A DNA stretch of 64,000 nt from Mesorhizobium_K quangtriensis (GCF_040081925.1 NZ_JBEBMF010000003.1:434001-498000), one strand, 5' to 3'; positions 42,053-53,211 are shown, counted from the first letter of the stretch. Made by a program: numbers and translations. Notes: generated from the sequence alone by a model not told the origin.

Positions 42053-42817
42053 ATGACGCCCGGAATTCGTCCCATGGTTGCCGGCAACTGGAAAATGAAC
42101 GGCACCGGCGCGTCGCTCAACGAATTGCGCGCCATCGGCCATGGCTTCATGCATGGGCTCGATGCAGAGACGGAAGCGTTGATATGCCCGCCGGCGACGC
42201 TGATCACGCGGGCCGTCGAGGTGTTGAACACGACGCCGGTGAAGGTTGGCGGTCAGGATTGCGCCCCCCGGGAGAGCGGTGCGCATACCGGCGACATTTC
42301 GGCCGAAATGCTGAAGGACGCGGGCGCGTCGCATGTCATCGTCGGGCATTCGGAACGGCGCACGGACCATAAGGAGACTGACGAAGTTGTCCGCGCCAAG
42401 GCCGAAGCCGCTTGGCGGGCCGGCATCATCGCCATCATCTGCATCGGCGAGACAAGGGCGGAGCGGGAACTGGGCTCGACCCTCGACATCCTGTCGCGGC
42501 AGATCGCGGGTTCGGTCCCGGCCACCGCAACCGCCGCCAACACGATCATTGCCTACGAACCAGTCTGGGCGATCGGGACCGGCCTTACACCGACAGTGGA
42601 CAATGTGGCCGAAGCGCACGCCCACATCCGCGCCGAACTCAAGCAGTTGCTGAGCGCCGAGGCGGCACGCACCCGCATCTTGTACGGCGGTTCGGTAAAG
42701 CCCTCGAATGCAGTGGAATTGCTTGCGGTGACCAACGTCGACGGCGCCCTGGTCGGCGGCGCGAGCTTGAAGTCTGCTGATTTCCTGGGCATCGCCGAGG
42801 CGTATCAATCTATCTGA
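42053..42817 (+). CDS. tpiA: Triose-phosphate isomerase
   Basis: TpiA interconverts dihydroxyacetone phosphate and glyceraldehyde 3-phosphate. The 254-residue TIM barrel has N12 and K14 in A-G-N-W-K-M-N-G, the electrophile His in V-G-H-S-E-R-R near 100, and the catalytic Glu in A-Y-E-P-V-W-A-I-G-T-G near 169. A GAGGAGC ribosome-binding site lies directly after the terminator-like hairpin. Confidence 0.98.
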   Translation: MTPGIRPMVAGNWKMNGTGASLNELRAIGHGFMHGLDAETEALICPPATLITRAVEVLNTTPVKVGGQDCAPRESGAHTGDISAEMLKDAGASHVIVGHSERRTDHKETDEVVRAKAEAAWRAGIIAIICIGETRAERELGSTLDILSRQIAGSVPATATAANTIIAYEPVWAIGTGLTPTVDNVAEAHAHIRAELKQLLSAEAARTRILYGGSVKPSNAVELLAVTNVDGALVGGASLKSADFLGIAEAYQSI

Positions 42818-42851
42818 CAGATTGATCCCGTCACGCTCCGGAGGGGCAGCC

Positions 42852-43256
42852 ATGACGATCACGATCTATCACAATCCCGAATGCGGAACCTCCCGCAACG
42901 CCTTGGCGATGATTCGCGCCAGCGGCGAGACGCCGGTCGTCATCGAATATCTGAAGAACCCGCCGACGCGCGAGAAACTCGAATTCCTCATCGATGCGAT
43001 GGGCATGTCGGTTCGGGATTTGCTCCGCCAGAAAGGCACGCCCTATCACGAACTTTGCCTCGACCAGTTCAGTTGGGGCGACGAGGAACTCGTCGACTTC
43101 ATGATGGCGCATCCCATCCTGATCAACCGGCCGATCGTCGAAACGCCGAAAGGGACAAAGCTTTGTCGGCCGTCGGAGCTGGTTCTCGACCTGCTCGACA
43201 ATCCTGTTGCTTCCTTTACCAAGGAAGACGGCGAGGTCATCACCCACAGCAGGTAA
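42852..43256 (+). CDS. arsC: Arsenate reductase (glutaredoxin-dependent)
   Basis: This is a 134-residue ArsC of the glutaredoxin-linked class. The catalytic cysteine is C11, in Y-H-N-P-E-C-G-T-S-R, and the downstream arginines are in I-N-R-P-I-V and L-C-R-P-S-E. It would reduce arsenate to arsenite in the cytosol. No arsenite efflux pump or ArsR repressor is beside it, so its role in resistance is uncertain. ATG 42852 follows a GGAGGGG ribosome-binding site. Confidence 0.94.
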   Translation: MTITIYHNPECGTSRNALAMIRASGETPVVIEYLKNPPTREKLEFLIDAMGMSVRDLLRQKGTPYHELCLDQFSWGDEELVDFMMAHPILINRPIVETPKGTKLCRPSELVLDLLDNPVASFTKEDGEVITHSR

Positions 43257-43266
43257 ACCCCGGACG

Positions 43267-44154
43267 TTACGCCACGACGGTCAGCCTTCGCCGCCTCTCG
43301 TCGAGCAGAACGATGGTCAGTCCGCTTGCCACCACCAGCGCTATGCCGCACAGCGCGAGAACGTTCGGCAATTCGCCGAAGACGATCAATCCCGAGATCA
43401 CGGCCCAAAGTGTGAATGTGTAGTAGAAGGGTGCAACAGCCCCGGTCGGACCGATCCGGTAGGCCATGAAGATGAAGAAATGGCCGAAGATCAGGAAGAA
43501 GCCTGCGCCGAGCAGCAGCAGCAGGTGGTGTGGACCGGGCGCCACCCATTCCTCGGTGGAGACGTGCATGACGCCCGCGCCGGCCAGCACCACGACGACG
43601 GCCGACATCGCAACGATCATACCCGGGATATGTCCGGCGACGCGCCTTCCGGCAATGTCGCGGGCAGCACAGAACACCGCGTTTGCAAGCGCAAGCAGAG
43701 CGTAGGGCGAGATGCCCTGCATGGTCGGCTGCGCCACCATCAGTGCACCGGCGAATCCGAGGCAGATCAGCGCCATGCGAACGCCGCCGATCTTCTCTCC
43801 GAAGAGAATCGATACTCCCAGCAGCACCAGCAGCGGGGTGATCTGGCCCAGCGCGGAAGCATCGCCTATCGGCATGTTGGCCAGCGCCACGACGTAACAG
43901 AGGATGGCGACCAGCTCGAACAGGTTACGCGTCAGCACGCGCGGTTCGAACAGGAGATGCATCTGCGTGCGATAGCCCAGCATCAGGAGCATGGGCATCC
44001 CAAGCAGAAATGCCGCCACGCCACGCAGGAACAGAACCTCGTAAGGCGGCAGTCCTTCTGTCGCCAGCTTCATCATCGTGTCGTTGATCACGTAGGAGCA
44101 GGTCGCGGTCAGCATGAAGATCGGGCCGCGGGCCGTGGTCGGTAGGAAATGCAT
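43267..44154 (-). CDS. DMT family (EamA) transporter
   Basis: This is a 295-residue membrane protein with ten transmembrane helices in two EamA repeats (about 10-145 and 155-285). The family moves small metabolites across the inner membrane; the substrate is unknown. ATG 44154 starts just before the first helix. An upstream in-frame start at 44361 would add about 70 unconserved residues. It converges on arsC and diverges from secG. Confidence 0.92.
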   Translation of the reverse strand: MHFLPTTARGPIFMLTATCSYVINDTMMKLATEGLPPYEVLFLRGVAAFLLGMPMLLMLGYRTQMHLLFEPRVLTRNLFELVAILCYVVALANMPIGDASALGQITPLLVLLGVSILFGEKIGGVRMALICLGFAGALMVAQPTMQGISPYALLALANAVFCAARDIAGRRVAGHIPGMIVAMSAVVVVLAGAGVMHVSTEEWVAPGPHHLLLLLGAGFFLIFGHFFIFMAYRIGPTGAVAPFYYTFTLWAVISGLIVFGELPNVLALCGIALVVASGLTIVLLDERRRRLTVVA

Positions 44155-44393
44155 GGCGTGAAGGGAGTCGGGTTGAGGCCGTGGCCGGATGACGCAGATG
44201 AGTAGAAGATTGCTGCAAGTTCGCAAGCGGAAAGCGTTTTGCACTGCACGCGCATTGCATTGGCGGGTAGCGTTCCCATATTCCGACACGGGCTTGGAAA
44301 TGCCGCGAAAGCATTGTATTGAGCCGCCTTCCCGCGAGGCCGCCTGGGCGTCCCCGTGCATTTTGTCCTACGCGACTCTCTGGTGAAGCCTTT

Positions 44394-44909
44394 ATGCAAA
44401 CCATCATCATCGTCGTCCATCTGATGATCGTACTCGCCCTTGTGGGCGTGGTGCTCCTTCAGCGTTCCGAAGGCGGCGGTCTGGGGATCGGAGGCGGATC
44501 CGGCTTCATGACGGCGCGCGGCGCGGCCAATACGCTGACCCGCGCAACGGCGATTCTTGCTGCGGCCTTCTTCGTCACCTCGCTCGGTCTGTCCATTCTG
44601 GCGCGCTATGGTGCGCAGCCGCTGGACATCCTGAACCAGCAGCCTCCGGCAGGCCAGGGCCAAGGGCAGGGCGTCCTCGATCAGCTTGGCGGTGGTTCGA
44701 ACGTTCCCGCGCCCCCAGCCACGACCCCGCCGGCCACCACTGCGCCGGCAACCGAAGGTGCTGCGACACCGCCGGCAGATACCGCGGCGCCTCAGTCGAC
44801 CGAGAGTGCTCCGGTAGCGCCGCCTGCGGCAGCCGCTCCCGAAGCGACGGATGTTCCGGCCGCTCCGGCGACCCCTGCCCAGCCAGCAGAGCCGCAGGTC
44901 CCGAACTAG
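44394..44909 (+). CDS. secG: Preprotein translocase subunit SecG
   Basis: SecG is the small SecYEG subunit that aids protein export. The 171-residue protein has two transmembrane helices (about 3-22 and 52-72), with Q-R-S-E-G-G-G-L-G-x-G-G-G between them, the family signature. It then has a tail of about 95 residues rich in Pro, Ala and Thr, which is long compared with E. coli SecG (110 residues) but common in alphaproteobacteria. The tail faces the periplasm if topology is standard. Confidence 0.95.
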   Translation: MQTIIIVVHLMIVLALVGVVLLQRSEGGGLGIGGGSGFMTARGAANTLTRATAILAAAFFVTSLGLSILARYGAQPLDILNQQPPAGQGQGQGVLDQLGGGSNVPAPPATTPPATTAPATEGAATPPADTAAPQSTESAPVAPPAAAAPEATDVPAAPATPAQPAEPQVPN

Positions 44910-45153
44910 TAGCCGGCTTGCTTGCCGCGCCAGTTCTGCTTCGGTAGGCAATAAGGCGATCTGTGTTCGTTTGAACACAGTCGCGGCAAATGCCGTCCGA
45001 TCACGAAGATTCGACCCGAAGCCCCGCCGTACAAGGCTTGAGGGCTTCCTTGTTAATGCCATATAAAGTCGCCAACTGTACGCCTTGCGCTTGGTACTGG
45101 CGACAGTCCTAGCCCGCCTCGGGCCGGTTCGGGGAAATCATATCGGGATCGTG

Positions 45154-46581
45154 ATGATGCAGTTTCGCAGCCTTTTGCTTCTGGGCTTTGGCGCAAGCCT
45201 TGCCATGAATGTTTCAGCTTTTGCCGCCCCGCCGGTGCCGGCTTCGCCGGCGCCCGAAGTGGCGCCGGTTCTTCAGGTCGCTACCAAGGCCGAGGAAGAG
45301 GCGAAGAAGAAAAAGAAGACGGCGACGAACACCAAGAACAAGAAGAACACCAAGACGGCTGCCAAGCCTTTGACCGAAGCCGAAAAGAAGGCTGCGGCCA
45401 AGGAAAAGGCCGAGAAGGAAAAGCTGGCCAAGGCCAAGGCGGAGAAGGAAAAGCTCGCAAAGGCTAAGGCCGAACGCCAGAAGAAGCTTGCTGCCGACAA
45501 GGCCGAGCGGGAAAAGAAGCTTGCTGCGGACAAGGCTGAGCGGGAAAAGAAGGCTGCGGCAGCCAAAGTCGAGCGCGACAAGAAGCTTGCTGCCGAGAAG
45601 ATCGAACGAGAAAAGAAGGCGGCTGCCGCAAAGGTCGAGCGCGACAAGCTGGCCGCCGAGCGGGCCAAGGCCGCGGAGGAGCGCAAGATCAGGCTCGCCA
45701 AGGAAGCCGAGGAGCGCAAGATCGCGCGTGAGAAGGCCGCCGAGGAGCGGAAGTTGGCTCGCGAGAAGGCTGCCGAGGAACGCCGCCAGGTCGCTGAGGC
45801 GAAGGCAAAGGCGGCGGAAGAGAGGCGTCTCGCGCAGATTCGCGCGGAAGAAGCACGCCAGGCGCAGATTGCCGCTGCCGCGGAAGCTGCCCGTCAGGCC
45901 GAGATTTCGCGCCTCGTGTCGATGGAGGTCGTTCAGACGGGTAACAACAACGAGTTGCGCAGTGAGGCGGTTGTTCAAGCAGCCCCTCAGCAGACCGGGC
46001 TTTTCGCAAACCTCTTTGGCGGCCAGCAGGTTGCGCCTCAGGCGTCCTTGCTCCCTGAGACGCGAGCGCTTGACGCCGCAATGGAGCAGAAGGCTTCCAA
46101 GAAGCCGTTCAAGGTCAGGCCCGAGTACATGCCGACGGTGGTCGAATTCAGTGGCTATCCCCGCGGCACGATCGTGATCGACACGGCGTCCCACTATCTC
46201 TACCTCGTCGAGGGAACCAACAAGGCACGCCGCTATGCCATCGCGGTTGGCAAGGACGGACTTCAGTACAAGGGTGCGGTAAAGGTCGGCGACAAGCAGG
46301 AATGGCCACGCTGGATCCCAACCAAGGAGATGCAGGCGCGCGATCCCGCGAAATACGGCAAGTATGCCGACGGAATGCCCGGCGGCGGAGCAAATCCGCT
46401 CGGCGCTCGCGCTATCTACCTCTACGAGAACGGCCGCGACACGCACCTGCGCATTCACGGCACGATTGCTCCGGAGACCATCGGAACCGACTCATCCAAC
46501 GGCTGTTTCCGCATGATCAACGAGCACGTCATCGATCTCTACAAGCGCGTACCGGTGGGTACTCAGGTCGTGGTGCTCTGA
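45154..46581 (+). CDS. L,D-transpeptidase (YkuD) with long coiled-coil region
   Basis: This is a 475-residue periplasmic enzyme. A signal peptide of about 24 residues is followed by a Lys/Glu/Ala-rich coiled coil (about 45-265) with 11-residue repeats, then a linker and a C-terminal YkuD domain (about 325-475). The active site is H435 and C451, in the S-N-G-C-F-R-M motif. YkuD enzymes make 3-3 peptidoglycan crosslinks or attach lipoproteins to the wall. The TolA-like coil could span the periplasm. ATG 45154 or 45157 fits the signal peptide. Confidence 0.93.
   Translation: MMQFRSLLLLGFGASLAMNVSAFAAPPVPASPAPEVAPVLQVATKAEEEAKKKKKTATNTKNKKNTKTAAKPLTEAEKKAAAKEKAEKEKLAKAKAEKEKLAKAKAERQKKLAADKAEREKKLAADKAEREKKAAAAKVERDKKLAAEKIEREKKAAAAKVERDKLAAERAKAAEERKIRLAKEAEERKIAREKAAEERKLAREKAAEERRQVAEAKAKAAEERRLAQIRAEEARQAQIAAAAEAARQAEISRLVSMEVVQTGNNNELRSEAVVQAAPQQTGLFANLFGGQQVAPQASLLPETRALDAAMEQKASKKPFKVRPEYMPTVVEFSGYPRGTIVIDTASHYLYLVEGTNKARRYAIAVGKDGLQYKGAVKVGDKQEWPRWIPTKEMQARDPAKYGKYADGMPGGGANPLGARAIYLYENGRDTHLRIHGTIAPETIGTDSSNGCFRMINEHVIDLYKRVPVGTQVVVL
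45484..45648 (+). repeat. Five tandem 33-bp repeats inside the L,D-transpeptidase gene
   Basis: Five units of 33 bp (from 45484, 45517, 45550, 45583 and 45616) each encode an 11-residue variant of K-L-A-A-D-K-A-E-R-E-K. They have drifted in sequence but kept the phase. Ten-residue relatives lie just upstream. The pattern fits a hendecad coiled coil. Confidence 0.85.
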
Positions 46582-46596
46582 AACGCCCCAAATACT

Positions 46597-46634
46597 AAAA
46601 CGAAAGGCCGGCTTTTCGCCGGCCTTTCGTTTTT
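46597..46634. terminator. Intrinsic terminator after the L,D-transpeptidase gene
   Basis: A stem of 14 bp (46599-46612 with 46618-46631) closes a 5-base loop, and a T-run (46630-46634) follows. It lies 16 bases after the stop codon and upstream of pyrG. Confidence 0.92.
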
Positions 46635-46718
46635 GACCGACAGCCATGCCAAAATGATGGGGCATCGGCTGAGATTCTTCTGGCGGAATCAAAAGCCGCG
46701 GGATAAGCACCGACTCCC

Positions 46719-48347
<1,629 letters not shown>

Positions 48348-48353
48348 CGCCGC

Positions 48354-49511
48354 TCAGGCGTGGAAGAAGGCCGGGACCTTTTCGTTCGCGTTGCGACGCT
48401 CGAGGAACGACCGGCTTGCCTTCAGCGCCTCGCCGATCGCGACATCCATATCGAGATAGCGGAATGTCCCCAGGCGGCCGACGAAACTCACGCCTTCGAG
48501 GTCCGTTGCGGCTTGGCGGTAACGGTCGAGCAGTGACGATCCGCTGGCGAGGTTCACCGGATAGTACGGCGTATCCTTGGCACCGCACTCAAAACTGTAT
48601 TCGCGTGAGCAGATGCTGCGTTCGAAGTGTTCCCACGGCGCGAACTTCTTGTGCTCGGTGATGCGGGTGTAGGGAACGTCCAGGTCGGGATAATTTACCG
48701 TGGCGGTCTGCTGGAAGTCGCCGTCGACGCGAAAATTCTCGAAGCGCAATGAGCGGTAGGGCAGGCGACCGAACTGGTAGTCGAAATAGCCGTCCAGTGG
48801 GCCTGTATAGAACACGTGGCTGAACCCACCCACGTCCTGATCACTGCGATACGGGGTGCCCAGTTCCACCCTTATGCCGGGGTGGTCGAGCATGTGCCCG
48901 ACCATTGCGGTATAGCCCTCGCGAGGCATGCCAACGCGGGCATGGTGGAAGTAGGTCCGGTCCTCGTTGAACCGCAGCTGAAGCCGCCTGAAAACGGCAG
49001 CAGGAATGTCGGCCGGCGCGCGCCCCCACTGCTTCTGGGTATATCCCTTGAAGAACGCTTCGTAGAGCTCCGGACCAATGGAAGACAGCGCCTGTTCCTC
49101 AAAATTGCGAGGAGCATGGTCGAGCTTTATTGCGCGTTCCCCGACGTACGCTTCTGCTTGCGCGGATGTAAAATCTTTCCCAAAGAAGGCGCGCAAAGTG
49201 TCGAGATTGATCGGCAGGTGAAAGAGTCGTCCGCCTACGTCTGCGTCGACAGCAAATTCAAAGGGCTCGAAAATGGCGAAGCGGGAGACGAAATGCCAGA
49301 CGTGTTCGTCGTCCGAGTGAAAGATGTGCGGCCCGTGCACATGCCGCATGATGCCCGTTTCCGGATCGCGCTCGGTGTGACAATGCCCGCCCACATGCGT
49401 CGCGGAATCGACAACCAGCACCTCATGCCCGGCCTCTGCGAGAACGCGTGCAATGGTCGCGCCTGAGATGCCCGCGCCAACTACCAACACTGCCGGACCT
49501 TCCAGCGCCAT
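48354..49511 (-). CDS. glf: UDP-galactopyranose mutase
   Basis: Glf converts UDP-galactopyranose to UDP-galactofuranose, the donor for galactofuranose in O-antigen or other glycans. The 385-residue flavoprotein has the FAD-binding G12-x-G14-x-x-G17 motif, G-P-H-I-F-H near 70, G-Y-T-x-K-Q-W-G near 170 and F-V-G-R-L-G-T-F-R-Y-L-D-M near the C-terminus. ATG 49511 follows an AAGGGG ribosome-binding site. It converges on pyrG and diverges from a glycosyltransferase gene. Confidence 0.95.
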   Translation of the reverse strand: MALEGPAVLVVGAGISGATIARVLAEAGHEVLVVDSATHVGGHCHTERDPETGIMRHVHGPHIFHSDDEHVWHFVSRFAIFEPFEFAVDADVGGRLFHLPINLDTLRAFFGKDFTSAQAEAYVGERAIKLDHAPRNFEEQALSSIGPELYEAFFKGYTQKQWGRAPADIPAAVFRRLQLRFNEDRTYFHHARVGMPREGYTAMVGHMLDHPGIRVELGTPYRSDQDVGGFSHVFYTGPLDGYFDYQFGRLPYRSLRFENFRVDGDFQQTATVNYPDLDVPYTRITEHKKFAPWEHFERSICSREYSFECGAKDTPYYPVNLASGSSLLDRYRQAATDLEGVSFVGRLGTFRYLDMDVAIGEALKASRSFLERRNANEKVPAFFHA

Positions 49512-49570
49512 AGAATTATCCCCTTCCTGACGCTGCGGCGTTGCTTGCATCCGCACCGTATCCAATTGAC

Positions 49571-50512
49571 ATGAAGAAAGCCGGTCCACTTTCCGCGAAC
49601 CGTGTTTTCAGACGCCAGCGGAGGCAAGAGCTCTATTGTTCGTCCGAAAAAGCCAAGCTTGAAGTTTCCTTTCGTTATCCTTCAAGGACGCGGCACATAC
49701 AGGTGACGAACCTGATCTCCGAGGCGATTGCCCTTCTTGGTACCGCCTCACTGCCACCCTTCTATGTGAACACCAACGATCTGCCGTATCGTGACGGGCA
49801 TCCGATCACGGTTTTCGCGAATTGTTCCGTTGACGGTTATTCCGATGCGGCTGCCCCCGATTTCGTCTTCAATGGCTGGTTTGAGGCCAAGTTCGCGGAC
49901 TTCGACGCAAAGGCCGAAGCGATCGCCAGCGCCTCTGCATCGGCGCCCCATGATGATCGGGCATTCTGGACAGGTGCCTGCGAAAACGCTGCCCGGGCCG
50001 ATTTGGTCCGGATGTCAGCGAAACATCCCGGTCTTGTCCATGCCGTGGATGCAAGGTCGAACTATGATCGTGACACCGGCGTCTACAATGGGCGCTTCAA
50101 GCCGATGGAGGAGCAGGCCGCCGAATATCGCTACATGGTTGACGTCGAGGGCTTTGGATATAGCGGCAGGTTGAAGCTGCTTCTACACGCTGCACGCGTC
50201 CTGCTCATGGTGGAGCGGCCTTATCGCGAATATTTCTATGGGGATATGGAGCCGTTCAGGCACTATGTGCCGGTTGCGCGCGATTCGTCGGATCTCCTGG
50301 AGCGGATCGACTGGTTGCGCTCAAACCCGGTGCGTGAGACCGAGATCGTTCGCGAGGCCCAGCATTTCGCCCGCACCGCGTTAACGCGGAAGGCCGCGAT
50401 CGAAAAATGGGCCGAACTGCTGGATGAGCATCGAAAGGCCGGCGGAAAGCTGAAGTCGGGCGTCGAGCACCTGCCGCGCACCGGAGGGAATTTCGTGTCC
50501 GCGCCGAGTTAG
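49571..50512 (+). CDS. Glycosyltransferase family 90 (CAP10-like)
   Basis: This is a 313-residue protein with the CAP10/GT90 core. D-A-R-S-N-Y is near residue 165 and K-P-M-E-E-Q-A-A-E-Y-R-Y-M-V-D-V-E-G near 180. G-F-x-x-S-G-R-L-K-L-L-L follows, as in LPS-modifying and O-glucosyl transferases. It is shorter than many family members and has no membrane anchor. The donor and acceptor are unknown; the divergent glf suggests surface glycan work. An in-frame TTG at 49541 is possible but ATG 49571 is preferred. Confidence 0.85.
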   Translation: MKKAGPLSANRVFRRQRRQELYCSSEKAKLEVSFRYPSRTRHIQVTNLISEAIALLGTASLPPFYVNTNDLPYRDGHPITVFANCSVDGYSDAAAPDFVFNGWFEAKFADFDAKAEAIASASASAPHDDRAFWTGACENAARADLVRMSAKHPGLVHAVDARSNYDRDTGVYNGRFKPMEEQAAEYRYMVDVEGFGYSGRLKLLLHAARVLLMVERPYREYFYGDMEPFRHYVPVARDSSDLLERIDWLRSNPVRETEIVREAQHFARTALTRKAAIEKWAELLDEHRKAGGKLKSGVEHLPRTGGNFVSAPS

Positions 50513-50527
50513 GGAGGGGAATCCAGA

Positions 50528-52594
50528 TTGGGGGGTGAGATCAAAAAGACGGAATCCGTCACCGCCGGGCAGCAACCCGCCAGCGCAATGACCGGATGGG
50601 TCCGGCCGCTGCGCGTCCACCTGAGCGCCATCATCGTGCTCCTGCTCATCGCCATTTCGGTCCCGCTTATGTGGTTGACCTTCTACGAGGGCAGGCACGC
50701 GGCGCTCGATTCCGCGACGCAGCAGATGCGTCTCCTGTCCCGCGGCACAATCAACCTCTACGAAGGTCTGTTCCTCGACGGGTACAACATCATCTCTCTG
50801 GGCGCGGTCATTCCGGCGCTGTCCGTCGAGCCACCGGCATTGGAGGATTCCAAGCGGGAAATCCTTGTACGCGCACTGCAGGGGGCACCGAACCTCGAGT
50901 CGGCCTATGTTGGATATCCGAATGGCTCTTTCGTCCACGTCATGCGTGCGGCCGGTAGCGCTAAATGGCGCGAGGCCGTGTCGGCGCCCGAAGGCACTGT
51001 CTTCGGCATGCGCACGGTTATCCGTCCCGAAGGTGGGCGACCGCGCTCTACGTGGCATTTTCTTGACGCCGACGGCAAACTTATCGGTTCGGGACCGGAA
51101 CGCGAGGTCGATTTCGATCCCCGCCGCCGTCCCTGGTATCGCGCGGCAGTTCGGGCCGGGGGGTTGGCATCTACGGGCCCCTATACATCCGCCTCCACCC
51201 AGTCTTTGACGCTGACGCTGGCGGGACCTAGCCAAAGCAACCCGGGTGTCATTATAGGCGCGGACGTGCTGCTCGAAACCATCAGCAAGATGCTGGTCGA
51301 GCACGCTATCTCGCCGAATTCCGTCGGCTATGTCTTCGACGCAAACGGCAGGTTGATCGTCCATTCCGACCCGCAGCGAATGGCGGAACTGATCGACAGC
51401 CTCGCAGGCCGATCGAAAGAAACGAATGCGCTTGCCATGAACGACGCGAACGAGACTGCCGCCGGGGCGCAGAGTTCGATCATCGCTCAGGTGCTGGCCC
51501 GCATCAGGGTATCCGACGCGCAGCCGGTGGCATCGGACGAGATATTGGCGGCGGTACAAAAGCTTTTGCCGGGAACTGACGGCACCGCAGAGGAACTCGT
51601 GCAGTTCAGCGTCGATTCAAGCCCATGGCTCGCGCGTGTCGCTTCGTTCGGCGATGCGCACCTCCTTTCCGGCTACCGGATCGTGATCGCCGCTCCGGTG
51701 CGGGACTTCACCGAAGCCAATGTCGAGTTGTTGCGCAAGACGCTCTTGATCGCCTCGTTTTTGGTGATTTGCGGGATAATCGTCGCACTTCTCATATCCC
51801 GCCGTATCAGCCGGGCGCTTGTCATGCTTGCAGAAGACGCGACCCAGATCGGAAACCTCGATTTCAACCACTGGAGGGTCAGCCGCTCCCGCATCAGCGA
51901 AATCAACATGCTGGGCGGCGCGCTGTCTTCGGCACGTGATGCCATCCGCTCCTTCGCGGTCTATGTCCCTCGTGAACTGGTTCGCCGCATCGTTGCCTCG
52001 GGACAGGCTACCGCCGGCGCCGCATCCAGGCGCGAGGTTACGGTCCTCTTCACCGACATCAAGGATTTCACCACGATCTCGGAGCAGCATTCCCCCGAAG
52101 AAGTGGTCGATATGCTGACGGCCTATTTCCAGACGATGAATGTCATCGTCCAGCGCCAGGGCGGCGTCATCGTGCAGTATCTGGGCGATTCCATCTATGC
52201 GATGTGGAACGCCCCAAACGAGGATGCCGATCATGTCGTCAAGGGTTGCCTTTGCGCGCTTGAACTCAAGTCGGCCATCGACCGGTTGAACGATGAAAAC
52301 GCCGCCGCTGGTCGGCCCCGGCTTGTAACCCGATACGGGCTGCACACCGGCGTGGCGGTCGTGGGCAGCGTCGGCGCCGAGGACCGCAAGCAGTACACCG
52401 CCATGGGCGATACGGTGAACGTCGCATCCCGCCTGGAAGGCATGAACAAGCAATTCGGCACGTCGATTCTTGCCAGTCAGGCCGTCCGGGACCGTGCCGG
52501 TCCGCAAGTCGGGTTCCGGCCGTTGGGCGCAGCCAGCGCCAAGGGTCGCCATGAGCAGATCGAGGTTTTCGAACTGGTGACGACCGGGGCCTGA
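50528..52594 (+). CDS. Membrane adenylate cyclase with Cache sensor domain
   Basis: This 688-residue protein has a TM helix (about 33-51), a large periplasmic Cache-type region (about 55-395), a second TM (about 404-425), a HAMP-like linker and a class III cyclase domain (about 495-688). Metal ligands are D510 and D554. The base-selecting residues K621 and D628 predict ATP, and N631 and R635 complete the active site. It should make cAMP in response to an outside ligand. The start is TTG at 50528 with GGGAGGGG upstream; ATG 50588 is an alternative. It lies 15 bases after the GT90 gene. Confidence 0.93.
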   Translation: MGGEIKKTESVTAGQQPASAMTGWVRPLRVHLSAIIVLLLIAISVPLMWLTFYEGRHAALDSATQQMRLLSRGTINLYEGLFLDGYNIISLGAVIPALSVEPPALEDSKREILVRALQGAPNLESAYVGYPNGSFVHVMRAAGSAKWREAVSAPEGTVFGMRTVIRPEGGRPRSTWHFLDADGKLIGSGPEREVDFDPRRRPWYRAAVRAGGLASTGPYTSASTQSLTLTLAGPSQSNPGVIIGADVLLETISKMLVEHAISPNSVGYVFDANGRLIVHSDPQRMAELIDSLAGRSKETNALAMNDANETAAGAQSSIIAQVLARIRVSDAQPVASDEILAAVQKLLPGTDGTAEELVQFSVDSSPWLARVASFGDAHLLSGYRIVIAAPVRDFTEANVELLRKTLLIASFLVICGIIVALLISRRISRALVMLAEDATQIGNLDFNHWRVSRSRISEINMLGGALSSARDAIRSFAVYVPRELVRRIVASGQATAGAASRREVTVLFTDIKDFTTISEQHSPEEVVDMLTAYFQTMNVIVQRQGGVIVQYLGDSIYAMWNAPNEDADHVVKGCLCALELKSAIDRLNDENAAAGRPRLVTRYGLHTGVAVVGSVGAEDRKQYTAMGDTVNVASRLEGMNKQFGTSILASQAVRDRAGPQVGFRPLGAASAKGRHEQIEVFELVTTGA

Positions 52595-52608
52595 AACGCC
52601 TCTCCCGC

Positions 52609-53211
52609 CTACGTCATGCCGACATAGCGCCCAGGCCGGTGGTTGATCGCCAGCGTCACGTTGAGCACCACCGCGCCGAGAACGGAAAGTGCCGCATTCT
52701 GCAGCGGGATGAAGAACAGCGCCACGAACAGGATCGCGAGATCGACGGCGAGCTGGAACCAGCCAGCGCGGATGCCGTGATTGTCCTGCAGGTAGAGCCC
52801 CAGGATGGAAAAGCCGCCCAGTCCGGCGCGATGCCGGAAAAGGATCAGCAACCCGACCCCGATCAGCGCGCCGCCGGCCATTGCAGCGAAAAGCGGATCG
52901 ATGCCGTCCAGCACAATGACCGCGGGGGCGTATCGAGTCATGAGCGCCAGCAACCGGACCGCAGCGAAGGTGCGGCTGGCGAAGGGCCAGCCCATGCGGC
53001 TGACCGCCAGCCAGAAGAACGGCACGTTGACCAGCACGAACCCTGCGCCGAAGGGCAGGCCGGTCGCATAGTTCAGCAGCAGGGCTATCCCGGCGGCGCT
53101 GCCGGTGACCAGCGAGGCCTCTGCGTAAAAGATGATTCCGATGGCGACAAAGAGCGTGCCGTTGAGCAGCGCCAGAATGTCCTCATAGAAACGATGCCTG
53201 TCAGTGGCCAC
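52609..53211 (-). CDS. YitT family membrane protein
   Basis: This is a 200-residue protein with five to six transmembrane helices and the YitT/DUF161 pattern: G-I-I-F-Y-A-E-A near 25, G-S-A-A-G-I-A near 38, and R-x-R-A-G-L-G-G near 130. Unlike many YitT proteins it lacks the C-terminal DUF2179 domain. The function is unknown. It converges on the cyclase gene. Confidence 0.9.
   Translation of the reverse strand: MATDRHRFYEDILALLNGTLFVAIGIIFYAEASLVTGSAAGIALLLNYATGLPFGAGFVLVNVPFFWLAVSRMGWPFASRTFAAVRLLALMTRYAPAVIVLDGIDPLFAAMAGGALIGVGLLILFRHRAGLGGFSILGLYLQDNHGIRAGWFQLAVDLAILFVALFFIPLQNAALSVLGAVVLNVTLAINHRPGRYVGMT

Noticed and set aside
45214..46458. 414-codon minus-strand frame opposite the L,D-transpeptidase
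   Set aside because: Its Leu/Arg-rich repeats are only the reverse of the Lys/Glu/Ala coiled-coil codons.
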